DNA of 64,000 bases from CAVZBW01 sp963778465 (GCA_963778465.1 CAVZUK010000002.1:1178001-1242000); one strand, 5' to 3'. Numbered from the stretch's first letter, positions 25,031 through 33,957 are shown. Program-made: numbers and translations. Notes: generated by a model not told the origin, from the sequence alone.

Positions 25031-25831
25031 GTGCGCGGCGGCCTACGTATCGTCGGCAGGGCCGGGGGTCCGGCGCTCGCGGTCACGTACCTCTCGCTCC
25101 TCGTCCTGCTGCCGGTCGCGGCCGTGGTCACCCAGGCGTTCAAGGGGGGCTGGTCGGGGTTCTGGGCCGCCATCACCCAGCCCGAGGCGCTGGCGGCGCT
25201 GCGCCTCACGCTGGCGTGCTCCGCGATCGTGGCGATCTTCAATGCGGTGGCCGGCCTCGCAGCCGCCTGGGTGCTGGTGCGTGACGACTTCCCCGGCAAG
25301 AACCTCCTGGCCGTCGTCGTGGACCTGCCGTTCGCCCTCCCGACCGTCGTCGCCGGGCTGACCCTGCTCAGCCTCTACGGTCCCCACAGCCCCTTCCACC
25401 TCAACGCCGCCGGTACGCGCTTCGCCGTCGTGATGGCGCTCGCCTTCGTGACGCTCCCCTTCGAGGTCCGGGCCGTCCAGCCGGTGCTCGCGGCGCTCGA
25501 CCGGGAAAAGGAGGAGGCGGCCAGCTCGCTCGGCGCACGGCCGCACACCGTGTTCCGCCGGATCATCCTGCCCGCCCTCGTCCCCGCCCTCATGGCCGGG
25601 ATGGGGCTCGCCTTCGCGCGGGCGGTCGGGGAGTACGGATCGGTCGTGCTGTTCTCGGGCAACCTGCCGTTCAAGACCGAGGTGTCGTCCTCCTGGATCT
25701 TCTCGCTGAGCCAGAGCGGGGAGCTGCCCGCCGCCTCCGCGGTCTCCGTGCTGCTCATCGCCATCGCGTTGGTGGTGCTGCTGGGGCTCGGGCTGGTGCG
25801 CCGGCGCTTCCGTCTATGGGCGGCGCCATGA
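25031..25831 (+). CDS. cysT: Sulfate ABC transporter permease, CysT type
   Basis: 266 aa with about six membrane helices. VVVDLPFALPTVVAGLTLL is the CysT-like helix, and AASSLGARPHTVFRRIILPALVPALMAG is the EAA loop that contacts the ATPase. FSGNLPFKTEVSSSWIFSLSQ is a common sulfate-permease segment. GTG start 25031; its stop overlaps the following gene's ATG (ATGA at 25828). Confidence 0.9.
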   Translation: MRGGLRIVGRAGGPALAVTYLSLLVLLPVAAVVTQAFKGGWSGFWAAITQPEALAALRLTLACSAIVAIFNAVAGLAAAWVLVRDDFPGKNLLAVVVDLPFALPTVVAGLTLLSLYGPHSPFHLNAAGTRFAVVMALAFVTLPFEVRAVQPVLAALDREKEEAASSLGARPHTVFRRIILPALVPALMAGMGLAFARAVGEYGSVVLFSGNLPFKTEVSSSWIFSLSQSGELPAASAVSVLLIAIALVVLLGLGLVRRRFRLWAAP

Positions 25832-26685
25832 CGTCGCGCTGGGTCCTGCGTATCGGCGTCGTGGCCTACCTGGGCCTCCTGATCCTCGTCCCGCTCGGGT
25901 CGATCGTCTACCGCGCCTTCGCCTCGGGCTTCGCCGCCTCGTGGCACGCCATCACGACGCCCGACGCCCTCCACGCCCTCTGGCTGAGCCTCCTCGTGGC
26001 GGCCATCGCCGTCCCCCTCGACACCGTGTTCGGCGTCGGGGTGGCGCTGCTGCTGGCCCGCCGGCGGATCCCGGGTTCGTGGCTCTTCGACGCGGCGGTC
26101 GACATCCCGCTCGCGATGTCGCCGATCGTCGTGGGCCTCGCCCTCGTGCTCGCCTACGGCAACACCGGATGGTTCGGCAAGACGCTCTCGGGCTGGGGCA
26201 TCCAGGTCATCTTCTCGGTCCCGGGCATCGTCATGGCCTCCGCGTTCGTCGCGTTGCCCTACGTGCTGCGCCAGGTGCTGCCCGTACTCCACGAGGTGGG
26301 CATCGAGAAGGAGCAGGCGGCCGCCACGCTCGGCGCCGGCCCCTGGCGCATCTTCTGGCGGGTCACGCTGCCCCAGATCCGGGCCGGCCTCATCTACGGC
26401 GTCACGCTGACCACCGCCCGGGTGCTTGGTGAGTTCGGAGCGGTGAGCGTCGTCTCGGGAAGCATCGAGGGGAAGACCCAGACCGCCACCCTGTTCGTCG
26501 CCCAGCAGATCGACGACCTCGATCCTGTCGGGGCCTACACCGCGGCACTGCTGCTGGCCATCGTGTCGCTCGCAGTGCTGCTCGTTCTCCGCCGGATCAC
26601 CGCGCACAAGGAGGTAGCAAGATGGGCGTCACCGTCCGATCGCTCACCAAGAGCTTTGGAGATGCCGTTGCCGTCGACGATGTGA
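25828..26685 (+). CDS. cysW: Sulfate ABC transporter permease, CysW type
   Basis: 285 aa. Membrane helices with AAVDIPLAMSPIVVGLALVLAYG and EAA loop AAATLGAGPWRIFWRVTLPQIRAG; FGAVSVVSGSIEGKTQTATLFV is diagnostic of CysW. I chose ATG 25828, coupled to the cysT stop; ATG 25816 is an alternative four codons upstream. The C-terminal tail after RRITAHKEVARW is carried 64 nt into the cysA gene in another frame, adding about 21 residues with no family match. Confidence 0.88.
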   Translation: MTSRWVLRIGVVAYLGLLILVPLGSIVYRAFASGFAASWHAITTPDALHALWLSLLVAAIAVPLDTVFGVGVALLLARRRIPGSWLFDAAVDIPLAMSPIVVGLALVLAYGNTGWFGKTLSGWGIQVIFSVPGIVMASAFVALPYVLRQVLPVLHEVGIEKEQAAATLGAGPWRIFWRVTLPQIRAGLIYGVTLTTARVLGEFGAVSVVSGSIEGKTQTATLFVAQQIDDLDPVGAYTAALLLAIVSLAVLLVLRRITAHKEVARWASPSDRSPRALEMPLPSTM

Positions 26686-27629
26686 ACCTCGAGATCGAGA
26701 CGGGTTCGCTCACCGCGCTCCTCGGGCCGAGCGGCAGCGGCAAGACGACCCTGCTGCGGATCATGGCCGGGCTCGAGCGGGCCGATCGCGGCAAAGTCCA
26801 CCTCGAGGGTCGGGACGTGACGGACGTCCCGGCGAGGAACCGGGGCATCGGCTTCTGCTTCCAGCACCACGCGGCCTTCGATCACCTGACGGTGGCCCGC
26901 AACGTCGCGTTCGGGCTCGAGGTGCGACGCCGGCCCAAGCGCGAGATCCGGGCGAAGGTGGCCGAGTTGCTCGACGTGGTGCAGCTCTCCGGGTTGGCCG
27001 ACCGCTACCCGGGGCAGTTGTCGGGTGGCCAGCGACAGCGGATGGCCCTCGCCCGCGCCCTCGCCATCGAGCCGCCCGTGCTGCTGCTCGACGAGCCCTT
27101 CGGCTCCCTCGACACCCACGTGCGCCAGGACCTCCGTCGCTGGTTGCGTCGCCTCCACGACGAGCACCCCGTGACCACCGTGCTCGTGACCCACGACCGG
27201 GAGGAGGCCATGGAGGTCGCCGATCAGCTGGCCGTACTGCACCACGGCCGGATCGAGCAGAGCGGGACGCCTTCGGACCTCTACGACCGGCCCGCCACCG
27301 AATTCGTCCTGACCTTCCTCGGCCCGGCCACGAGGATCGCCGGGCGATGGGTGCGGCCGCACGACGTGGTCCTCCACCGCCTCCCCGTCGACAGTGGGCT
27401 GGCCGCCAAGGTGACCGCGGTCGTCGACCGCGGTCCGGAGGTCCGGGTGGAGCTGAGCTCCGACGACGGCGAGGGATCGTGGGTGCAGCTGGGCCGGGGC
27501 GAGGCGCGCCGGCTCCGCCTGTCCGAGGGCGACACGGTATGGGTGAGCCTGCCGGAGACGAACGGGAGTGTCCGGCTGGATGCGCCTCAGGTGCCGCGAT
27601 CGGGCGCCGTCGTGTCGACGGCGCGCTGA
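26622..27629 (+). CDS. cysA: Sulfate ABC transporter ATP-binding protein
   Basis: 335 aa cytoplasmic ATPase driving import. Walker A GPSGSGKT at 35-42, signature LSGGQRQR, Walker B VLLLDEPFGSLD, switch His in LVTHDREEAMEVADQ. The C-terminal ~100 residues form the TOBE-type regulatory part (VRPHDVVLHRLP, VTAVVDRGPEVRVELSSDD). AAGGAGG is an excellent ribosome site, which fixes ATG 26622 inside the cysW 3' end. Its last 43 nt overlap the convergent BrkB gene. Confidence 0.92.
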   Translation: MGVTVRSLTKSFGDAVAVDDVNLEIETGSLTALLGPSGSGKTTLLRIMAGLERADRGKVHLEGRDVTDVPARNRGIGFCFQHHAAFDHLTVARNVAFGLEVRRRPKREIRAKVAELLDVVQLSGLADRYPGQLSGGQRQRMALARALAIEPPVLLLDEPFGSLDTHVRQDLRRWLRRLHDEHPVTTVLVTHDREEAMEVADQLAVLHHGRIEQSGTPSDLYDRPATEFVLTFLGPATRIAGRWVRPHDVVLHRLPVDSGLAAKVTAVVDRGPEVRVELSSDDGEGSWVQLGRGEARRLRLSEGDTVWVSLPETNGSVRLDAPQVPRSGAVVSTAR

Positions 27630-28564
27630 GGGGTGTCGCCGCCGTCTTCCGTGCCGTCTCCGGCGCCGGCAGGTGGCGCCGTCGTCTTCTCCTGTAGGCA
27701 TCGGGGCCAGAGGCGTCGGACCCGGACCACGTTGAGCTCGGTGGCGAACAGGTAGAGGTGCGTGCCGAGGTTGAGCCAGAACAAGAGGCCGAGCACGATG
27801 GCGAAGAAGCCGTAGAGCTCGCTCGTCCGTTGCAGCTGGTGGCCGATGAGGTAGCCGCCCAGCGCCTGCAGCACGGTCCAACCTCCGCCGCCGAGCAGGG
27901 CCCCCGGTAGGAGGCGGCGGGTCGGAACCCCGCCGTCGTCCAGGGCCCGGAAGACGGCGAGGTAGGCGCCGACGTTGATGGCCAGCCCGGCGAGCCCGGC
28001 GCCCACCCGCTGGACGACCGCGCTGTTGCCGAAGAATTGTGCGCCGATGGTGGAGGCGCCGGTGGCCACGGACCCGAGCACGATGGCCAGGGCGAGGACG
28101 CCGAGCAGGACGAGCCCCCTCAGCAGGCGGAGGCCGAGTGAGGGGGCGCGGCTGCGCGGCACGCCCCACAGGTCGGCGCTCGCCTGCTGGAGCGAGTTGA
28201 TGATGCCGAAGATGCCGGCGACGAAGCCGACCGCGCTGAAGGCGAGCAGGGCCGGCTCGCCGTTGTCGATGGCCCGGATGTTGCGCTCGAGCTGGGTTCC
28301 CACCACGGGGAATTGGGAGAGGGCCGAGTTGACGAGCTCCTTCTCTGCGGTGCTGTGCGGCCCCACCACCAGGCTCACGACCGTGAAGAACAGCAGCAGG
28401 AGCGGGAAGACGGACAGGAAGCCGTAGAAGGTGATGGCGGCGGCGAGCGACGTCCCCCGATCCTCGGCGTACTTCTTCGCCACGGCCACGCCGATCGCGA
28501 CCGGGCCGTGGCGTTGTTGCCAGTCGTCGAAGCGCGGGAGCAGGCGGCGGGCGCGAGTGGTCAC
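27587..28564 (-). CDS. YihY/BrkB family membrane protein
   Basis: 325 aa with six predicted helices. Family hallmarks: DRGTSLAAAITFYGFLSVFPLLLLFFTV, then GIFGIINSLQQASADLWGV, VGAGLAGLAINVGAYLAVFRALDD, LPGALLGGGGWTVLQALGGYLI and YGFFAIVLGLLFWLNLGTHLYLFATELN. Function of the family is not settled (once called RNase BN; more likely a transport or envelope protein). The last ~35 residues are disordered and lie in the region overlapping cysA. It is 21 nt downstream of the ABC-cNMP gene and probably co-transcribed. Confidence 0.88.
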   Translation of the reverse strand: MTTRARRLLPRFDDWQQRHGPVAIGVAVAKKYAEDRGTSLAAAITFYGFLSVFPLLLLFFTVVSLVVGPHSTAEKELVNSALSQFPVVGTQLERNIRAIDNGEPALLAFSAVGFVAGIFGIINSLQQASADLWGVPRSRAPSLGLRLLRGLVLLGVLALAIVLGSVATGASTIGAQFFGNSAVVQRVGAGLAGLAINVGAYLAVFRALDDGGVPTRRLLPGALLGGGGWTVLQALGGYLIGHQLQRTSELYGFFAIVLGLLFWLNLGTHLYLFATELNVVRVRRLWPRCLQEKTTAPPAGAGDGTEDGGDTPQRAVDTTAPDRGT

Positions 28565-28585
28565 GCTGCCCGGGCCCGACCGCCG

Positions 28586-29605
28586 TCAGGCCGGGGGTCG
28601 GTCGGGGAAGTGCTGGCGGAAGGCCCGCACGCTGTACGCCGTGAGCACGCTGTCCTCCACGGCCCGGGCGGTGGCGCTGCGCGGGAGGTTGAGCATCGGG
28701 CCGAGCTCGCCGAAGTAGCCACCGGGCACGACCTCGACCAGGGGTTCGTGGCCACCGTCCCCTCGTTCCCGGTACAGCTCGATCCGGCCGGAGTCGACCG
28801 CATAGACGAGCTCGCCCCGGTCGCCCTGCTCGAAGAGGACCTCGCCGGCGGGCACCCGGACCTGCTCCGGCGGTCGGTCGGCCTCCGTGAATCGGGGAGC
28901 GAGCGCGATCACCCGGTCTGCCAGCTGGGTGACCCGATCGTCGTGGGTGGCCACGACGACGATCCGCCCGGGCGCAGCCAGCTCCCGGAGGAGCCGCAGG
29001 ATGCCCTCCACCTGGATGTGGTCGAGGTGGGCGGTGGGCTCGTCCGCCACGACGAGCGGCGGGTCGTGCACCAGGGCGCGAGCGATGGCGACCCGTTGCT
29101 GCTGGCCGCCCGACAGCTGACCGGGTCGATGGCTGGAGCGTTCGCCCAGGCCGACCCGCTCGAGGAGCTCGTCGGCACGCGCCCGCGCCCGCTGCTTGGG
29201 GATCTTGGCCAGCCGCATGGGGACCATGACGTTGGCGCGGGCGCTCAGGCTCGGGATCAGGTTGAAGGCCTGGAACACGACGCCGACGGTCGTCTGGCGA
29301 TAGGCCGCGAGCTCCGCCCCACGGAGGGAGCCGATGGAACGGCCGGCGAGCCGGATCGCCCCGGAGGTGGGGGAGAGAAGACCCGCCAGGCAGGAGAGCA
29401 ACGTCGTCTTGCCACAGCCGGAGGGGCCGAGGACCACCACCAGCTCACCATCGCCACTCGTGAAGCTCAGGTGGTCCAGGGGCCGGATGAGGTACCCACC
29501 GGACTCGAACTCGACCGTGAGCTCCTCGACCTGCAGCTCGGCGTCGCCAGGCGCCGGCTGGGAGGCCGCGGGTGAGCTCTCCACGGGGGCCTCCGGCTCG
29601 GTCAT
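28586..29605 (-). CDS. ABC exporter ATPase with C-terminal cyclic-nucleotide-binding domain
   Basis: 339 aa. N-terminal MacB/LolD-type ATPase: Walker A GPSGCGKT, signature LSGGQQQRVAIARAL, Walker B LVVADEPTAHLD, VVVATHDDRV. From about residue 235 a CRP-like cNMP domain follows: VPAGEVLFEQGDRGELVYAVDSGRIELY, and the phosphate cassette YFGELGPMLNLPRSATARA with the Glu and Arg that contact cyclic nucleotide. The layout matches M. tuberculosis Rv0073/Rv2564, annotated as glutamine transporters without strong evidence. ATG 29605 overlaps the permease stop by 4 nt. It probably powers the FtsX-like permease under cAMP control. Confidence 0.88.
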   Translation of the reverse strand: MTEPEAPVESSPAASQPAPGDAELQVEELTVEFESGGYLIRPLDHLSFTSGDGELVVVLGPSGCGKTTLLSCLAGLLSPTSGAIRLAGRSIGSLRGAELAAYRQTTVGVVFQAFNLIPSLSARANVMVPMRLAKIPKQRARARADELLERVGLGERSSHRPGQLSGGQQQRVAIARALVHDPPLVVADEPTAHLDHIQVEGILRLLRELAAPGRIVVVATHDDRVTQLADRVIALAPRFTEADRPPEQVRVPAGEVLFEQGDRGELVYAVDSGRIELYRERGDGGHEPLVEVVPGGYFGELGPMLNLPRSATARAVEDSVLTAYSVRAFRQHFPDRPPA

Positions 29606-30654
29606 CCGAACGCCGTCGCCGGGTCGGCGCCGGTCGTCCTGCGCAGGGCGACGAGGCTGGCGAGCAGCCCGACCACGATCGCGATCAGGGGGAGCTCGAT
29701 GTAGGCGGAGGGCCGGATGACCACCGGCTGCTTGAAGATGAAGGTCATGGCGTTGGAGATCACCTCGGCGATGCCGGCCGCGACCAGCGTCACGATGATC
29801 GCCTCCATCATCAGGCCCGCGAAGAGCGCCGCCGAGGACGCGCCGAGGGCCTTGAGCACGGCGAAGTCGCGGCGACGTTCGAGGGCGGCGACGTAGAGCA
29901 GGGCGGCGACGATGAAGGCGGCGATCACCCACATGAGGATGGTCGAGCTGTTGATCGACGAGACCCCCTGCTGTACCTGGCCGAGGGAGGCATCGATCAC
30001 CTGCTGGGGCGTGAGCACCTGGAGCCCGGGGGGTACCTGCGCCGGAGTTCCGCTCACCACGACCGCCGTCACCAGTCGCTGGTTGGCCAGCACGACCGCC
30101 TGTGCGCTCGGGAGGGCCACGTAGACCATGGGCACCCCTCCGAGCAGCGTGCGGTCGCTGACGGTGCCGACGACGACGAACTGCCTCGGGCCGAGCGTGA
30201 ACGTGGAGCCGATCGCCGCGCCGAGTCGAGCGTCCACCACCGCCTGCGAGGGACCCTCCAAGCCGTGCCCGTTCCCCGCCGCGACGGCCGGGCTTCCGAG
30301 CTCCCCCGGCACGACGCCGGCAAGGTTGAGCGTGGCGGTCTTCCCGCCGAGCTCGGTGGACTGTGACGGAAGGACCGCGACCGGTTGGGCCTCCCGCACG
30401 CCCGGCTCGTTTCGGATCACTGCGGCGGCCGATTGCGCGAACGTGGCCACCGACGTCACGCGTCCGTGCGCGCCGTTCGCCATCACCCAGTTGCTCGCTC
30501 CGAAGCCGTCGACCGTCTGCTGGATCTCGAAGGTAAAGCCGTTGGCCAGCCCACTCAGAAGGAGCGCCATCGCCAGTACGAGCGCGACGCCGACGATGGC
30601 GATGAGAAATTGACGGGCCCGAAAGAGCAGGTCGGCGATCGTCACGGCGATCAT
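29602..30654 (-). CDS. FtsX/DevC-like ABC transporter permease
   Basis: 350 aa. One N-terminal helix (FLIAIVGVALVLAMALLLSGLANG), an extracytoplasmic domain of ~200 residues, then three C-terminal helices (ILMWVIAAFIVAALLYVAALERRRDFAVLKALGAS; EAIIVTLVAAGIAEVI; YIELPLIAIVVGLLASLVALRR), the MacB/FtsX pattern. VLKALGAS is the coupling segment. It is similar in length and order to Rv2563. Such systems act as extruders or mechanotransmitters rather than importers. The following ATPase gene is coupled by ATGA. Confidence 0.85.
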   Translation of the reverse strand: MIAVTIADLLFRARQFLIAIVGVALVLAMALLLSGLANGFTFEIQQTVDGFGASNWVMANGAHGRVTSVATFAQSAAAVIRNEPGVREAQPVAVLPSQSTELGGKTATLNLAGVVPGELGSPAVAAGNGHGLEGPSQAVVDARLGAAIGSTFTLGPRQFVVVGTVSDRTLLGGVPMVYVALPSAQAVVLANQRLVTAVVVSGTPAQVPPGLQVLTPQQVIDASLGQVQQGVSSINSSTILMWVIAAFIVAALLYVAALERRRDFAVLKALGASSAALFAGLMMEAIIVTLVAAGIAEVISNAMTFIFKQPVVIRPSAYIELPLIAIVVGLLASLVALRRTTGADPATAFG

Positions 30655-30662
30655 CGCGGGTC

Positions 30663-30668
30663 ACTGTA
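30663..30668 (-). promoter_or_regulatory. -10 element for the ABC-cNMP operon
   Basis: TACAGT on the minus strand, 8 nt before ATG 30654; no ribosome site in the gap, so leaderless. Confidence 0.5.
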
Positions 30669-30818
30669 GCCATCCGCCGGTCGCCCACGCGGGGCCCGGC
30701 TCCGCCGAGGCGGGGAACATGGACGAAGTCGCGGACAGCCGCTAGCCTCCCTGCCGGTCGTCGTGCCGGTGCTCGGGGTCGGTCGACCAGTGGTTGCGGA
30801 GGTTGGGAGGCGCAGCCC

Positions 30819-31985
30819 GTGGTTGGTGAAGTCGGGGACAACGCTGTCGCGGACAACACCGTCGGGAACGACACCGTCGGGCACGACCCCGTCGGTTACG
30901 ACGTGGTCGGGAACAACGGCAGCCGACTGGCGGGCCCTCCGGACCTGGTGTCCGGCTGGTACGCACTGGGACTGGCTCGCGAGCTCAAGCGCGGGGGCCT
31001 CTGGCGGCGACGCCTCCACGGGCGCGAGCTGGTCGTCGGGCGGGCCGAGTCGGGCAGGCTGCTCGCACTCGACGCCTACTGCCCCCATCTCGGCGCGCAC
31101 GTCGGTCACGGCGGCACGGTCGTCGGCGAGACGATCCGCTGCCCGTTCCACGGCTTCCGCTACGACGGCGGGGGCCGTTGCGTCGCCACCGAATACGGCA
31201 AGGCCGCACCGCGCTCGGCCATCATGGGAACCTGGCCCGTGCGCGAGATCGGCGGCGTCGTCGTCGCATGGGCTGGTCCGCCGGGGACGGGGCCCGCGTG
31301 GGAGATCCCCTCGCTCGATATGCGTGGGTGGTCTCCGTGGAAGGTCACCCGTTACTCGGTCTCCGGTCATCCCCAGGAGACGACGGAGAACAGCGTGGAT
31401 CTCGGACACTTCTCCGTGGTCCACGGCTACCGCGACGTCGCCCAGACGAGACCGCTCGACACCGACGGCCCGCATCTGACCATCGGATACGGCATGACCC
31501 GCCAGCGCCGGCGAGCCGGGATCCAGTGGCCCGCCATCTCGACGACCTACGACATCGACGTCTGGGGTCTCGGCTGGTCGAGGGTCGAGGTGCGGGTGCA
31601 GTGGCCCCGGCTCCGGATGCGGCTCCTGGTCCTGGCCACCCAGGTGGCCCGAGGCGAGGTGGAGCTCCGCCTCGCGGTGTCCATGCCCTGGCGGCGTGAC
31701 GCGCCCGGCGTCGGCTCGGACCTCTCCCGGGTCCCCGCCGCCCTTGCCGCGGCGCTCGTGGTGTCGCCGCTCAGCCGCGCCTACACCAACGACGTGCGGC
31801 AGGACTTCTCCATATGGCAGCACAAGCGCTACCTCGCCCGGCCCGCGCTGGCGGCCGGGGACGGGCCGATCGCCCCCTACCGGCGGTGGGCCCGGCAGTT
31901 CTACTTCCCGTCGGGCGCGACGCCGGGTGCCGCCGGCGAGCGCGAGGCGCGGCTCAGTGGGGGATCTGCTGGATCGCCTTGGTGA
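30819..31985 (+). CDS. Rieske [2Fe-2S] oxygenase, KshA-like
   Basis: 388 aa terminal oxygenase. Rieske ligands CPHLGAH and CPFHGFRYDG near residues 88 and 108; mononuclear iron site ENSVDLGHFSVVHGY with the Asp/His/His layout. DLVSGWYALGLARELKRG is the usual N-terminal segment of 3-ketosteroid 9-alpha-hydroxylase-type oxygenases; steroid activity is an inference. Before it sits a ~30-residue repeat tail (five units of five residues). GTG 30819 has GGGAGG 8 nt upstream; TAGCCT at 30743-30748 is a possible -10 giving a ~65-nt leader. The 3' end overlaps the convergent patatin gene by 32 nt. Confidence 0.85.
   Translation: MVGEVGDNAVADNTVGNDTVGHDPVGYDVVGNNGSRLAGPPDLVSGWYALGLARELKRGGLWRRRLHGRELVVGRAESGRLLALDAYCPHLGAHVGHGGTVVGETIRCPFHGFRYDGGGRCVATEYGKAAPRSAIMGTWPVREIGGVVVAWAGPPGTGPAWEIPSLDMRGWSPWKVTRYSVSGHPQETTENSVDLGHFSVVHGYRDVAQTRPLDTDGPHLTIGYGMTRQRRRAGIQWPAISTTYDIDVWGLGWSRVEVRVQWPRLRMRLLVLATQVARGEVELRLAVSMPWRRDAPGVGSDLSRVPAALAAALVVSPLSRAYTNDVRQDFSIWQHKRYLARPALAAGDGPIAPYRRWARQFYFPSGATPGAAGEREARLSGGSAGSPW
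30837..30911 (+). repeat. 15-bp tandem repeat, 5 units, in the Rieske oxygenase gene
   Basis: Units at 30837, 30852, 30867, 30882 and 30897, pattern nacgacaccgtcggg, coding DNAVA, DNTVG, NDTVG, HDPVG, YDVVG before the conserved domain. Polymorphism in copy number would be in frame. Confidence 0.8.
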
Positions 31986-33948
31986 GGGCGGCGTCGACCA
32001 CGCTCGAGAGGGACGGAGGCTTGGGGATGTGGAGGCTGTCGAGCCCGATCCCCGCCGCCGCCGAGAGGGACCCGACCTGCTCGATGGCCCGGATCACGGC
32101 CACTTCGACGGCCGACGCGGCGCGCCCCGTCAGCGTCGTCGTGCCCCGGCGAGCCTCGAGGGTGTCGAGCAGCCACGTGGGCTGCGCCGGCTCCCCGTCG
32201 AAGCGCTTGGCGAACACGGACATGTCGTGCTCCTCCAGGGCTCGGCGGGCGGCCTCTCGCCCGGCCTCGATCATCGCGTCGAGTCGCTCGAACTGCGTGA
32301 TCCCCGTCGTGCCGACGTCGGGCGTGATGAGCACCGACGTCCCGTCTCGCACGCCGGGCGAGTTGTAGCAGACGAGGTCCATCACCCGCAGCAGGGTCTG
32401 GAGGGCGGTCGGGAGGCTTGCCGCGACGTCGGTGGATCCCGTGAGCACGAGCTCCGATTCGAGCTGGCCGACCGGCGCCGTCGCCGACGAGGCCCCGGCG
32501 ACCCCGATGATCGGGCCGTCGAGCTCGGCCGTCATCGGCGACACGGGGAAGGCGTCGAGGATGCCTCCGTCCACGAGCAGGCGGCCCTCGGACGCCCGAG
32601 GAGGAAAGAGGATCGGGATCGTCATCGAGACGGCCACGGCCTCCCAGAGCGGTCCGCGCCGCGCCGTCTGGATCTCCCCGGTGGTGAGGTCCGCCGTGCT
32701 CGTGTACATGCTCTTGGGCAGCTCCTCGAGCAGCAGGTCGGCAAAGAGGTGTCGCAGGCTGCCGTAGATGCTGCGTTCCTCGCCCGGACGGAGGAACGGC
32801 CGGAGGGGCAGGGTGGCAAGCCCGACGATCCCCCGGTTGAGCGGCGTCCGCTCCACGAACTCCCGGCGGAAGATCTCTCTCATCTCCGCGGGCGTGACCC
32901 CGAGGGCGAAGAGCGATCCGGCCAGGGCCCCGATGCTGCAGCCGCCGATCCGGTCGATCGCCAGGCCCGCGTCGAGCAGCTCCTCGATCACCCCGATGTG
33001 GGCGAAGTTGCGGGCGCCCCCACCCGCCAGCACGAGCCCGGTGGAGCGGCCGAGCACCCGGCGGACGACGGGGGCAAGCCCGAAGTACCGGTCCTCGGGG
33101 AGGGCGACCGTGTGTGAGCGCGGCTCGAGGGCGTCCAACCAGGCGGTCAACGTGTCGGGGGCCGGCACCCGGACGAAGACGAGATCGCAGTGGCGGAAGC
33201 GGTCCTCGACCGCCGGCAGCGGCAACGTCGGGTCGGCGACGAGCACGACGCGATCGGCCTGGCGAGCGCAGTACTGGTTCCAGCTTCCGGTGAGCGGCTC
33301 GTCCCCGCGACCGTGCAGGACCACGTGCGTCCCGCTCTCTTCCGCCTTGGCGATGCGAGCCTCGAGCGCCTCGACGATCTGGCCGGGGGCGTCGCGCTCG
33401 TCGGCGCTCGTGTGATCGATCGCGCGCAGCGGAGCGGCCTGGGCGAAGAGCTGCTCGAAGCGATCCCGCACCGCGTTCATGCGGGCCCCGCCGTCGCAGG
33501 GGACCAGTGCGATCACGCCGGCAGCGGAGGGCACCTGCGCGACCGAGGGGCGCGAGTACTGCACGATGCGGGCCAGCTGCGTCGTCACGTGGAGGGTGGC
33601 CTCCCTATCCGACCGCAGCTTCGCCAGGAAGTCCTCCGCCGTGATCCGAGAGAGGTAGCTGTCGCGCTGGGCGCGGATCCCCGCGGAGCGTGCCGTCGTC
33701 AACAGGGGAGCGAGCTCCCCGGTCATGTCTCCCGTCGAGAGCACTCGGAGGACCTCGCCCGTCGTCTCGCGCACGACGTGCAGCCGGCCGGACTTGACCA
33801 CGAAGATGTCCGTGGACACGTCCCCGGTGTGAAACAGCCAGTCGCCCGCCTTGACGTGGACCTCCTCGGCGGACTCGCAGAGGACCTTCATCAGATCCGA
33901 GTCCACAGCCATGATGGTCGACGACAGGGCGTCGGGCGTATCGCTCAT
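31954..33948 (-). CDS. cNMP-binding patatin-like phospholipase (NTE type)
   Basis: 664 aa. Residues ~20-140 are a cyclic-nucleotide domain (VKAGDWLFHTGDVSTDIFVVKSG; MTGELAPLLTTARSAG as phosphate cassette). A linker domain (SAAGVIALVPCDGGARM, HVVLHGRGDEP) as in neuropathy target esterase-like proteins follows, then patatin: GLVLAGGGARNFAHIGVIEEL (oxyanion glycines), GCSIGALAG with nucleophile Ser338, and VDGGILDAFPV with the dyad Asp. It should deacylate lysophospholipids under cAMP control. M. tuberculosis Rv2565 has this layout. ATG 33948 has TACGAT 9 nt upstream. The 3' end overlaps the Rieske gene. Confidence 0.88.
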   Translation of the reverse strand: MSDTPDALSSTIMAVDSDLMKVLCESAEEVHVKAGDWLFHTGDVSTDIFVVKSGRLHVVRETTGEVLRVLSTGDMTGELAPLLTTARSAGIRAQRDSYLSRITAEDFLAKLRSDREATLHVTTQLARIVQYSRPSVAQVPSAAGVIALVPCDGGARMNAVRDRFEQLFAQAAPLRAIDHTSADERDAPGQIVEALEARIAKAEESGTHVVLHGRGDEPLTGSWNQYCARQADRVVLVADPTLPLPAVEDRFRHCDLVFVRVPAPDTLTAWLDALEPRSHTVALPEDRYFGLAPVVRRVLGRSTGLVLAGGGARNFAHIGVIEELLDAGLAIDRIGGCSIGALAGSLFALGVTPAEMREIFRREFVERTPLNRGIVGLATLPLRPFLRPGEERSIYGSLRHLFADLLLEELPKSMYTSTADLTTGEIQTARRGPLWEAVAVSMTIPILFPPRASEGRLLVDGGILDAFPVSPMTAELDGPIIGVAGASSATAPVGQLESELVLTGSTDVAASLPTALQTLLRVMDLVCYNSPGVRDGTSVLITPDVGTTGITQFERLDAMIEAGREAARRALEEHDMSVFAKRFDGEPAQPTWLLDTLEARRGTTTLTGRAASAVEVAVIRAIEQVGSLSAAAGIGLDSLHIPKPPSLSSVVDAALTKAIQQIPH

Positions 33949-33957
33949 GCCGCGGTC

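Noticed and set aside
28586..30654. Glutamine importer, as mycobacterial homologues are annotated
   Set aside because: The permease has the FtsX/MacB layout with a large external domain, no binding protein is nearby, and the ATPase is of the exporter/extruder type.
30763..30818. GTG 30763 as a leaderless start of the Rieske oxygenase
   Set aside because: It is out of frame with the conserved protein; GTG 30819 is in frame and has GGGAGG 8 nt upstream.
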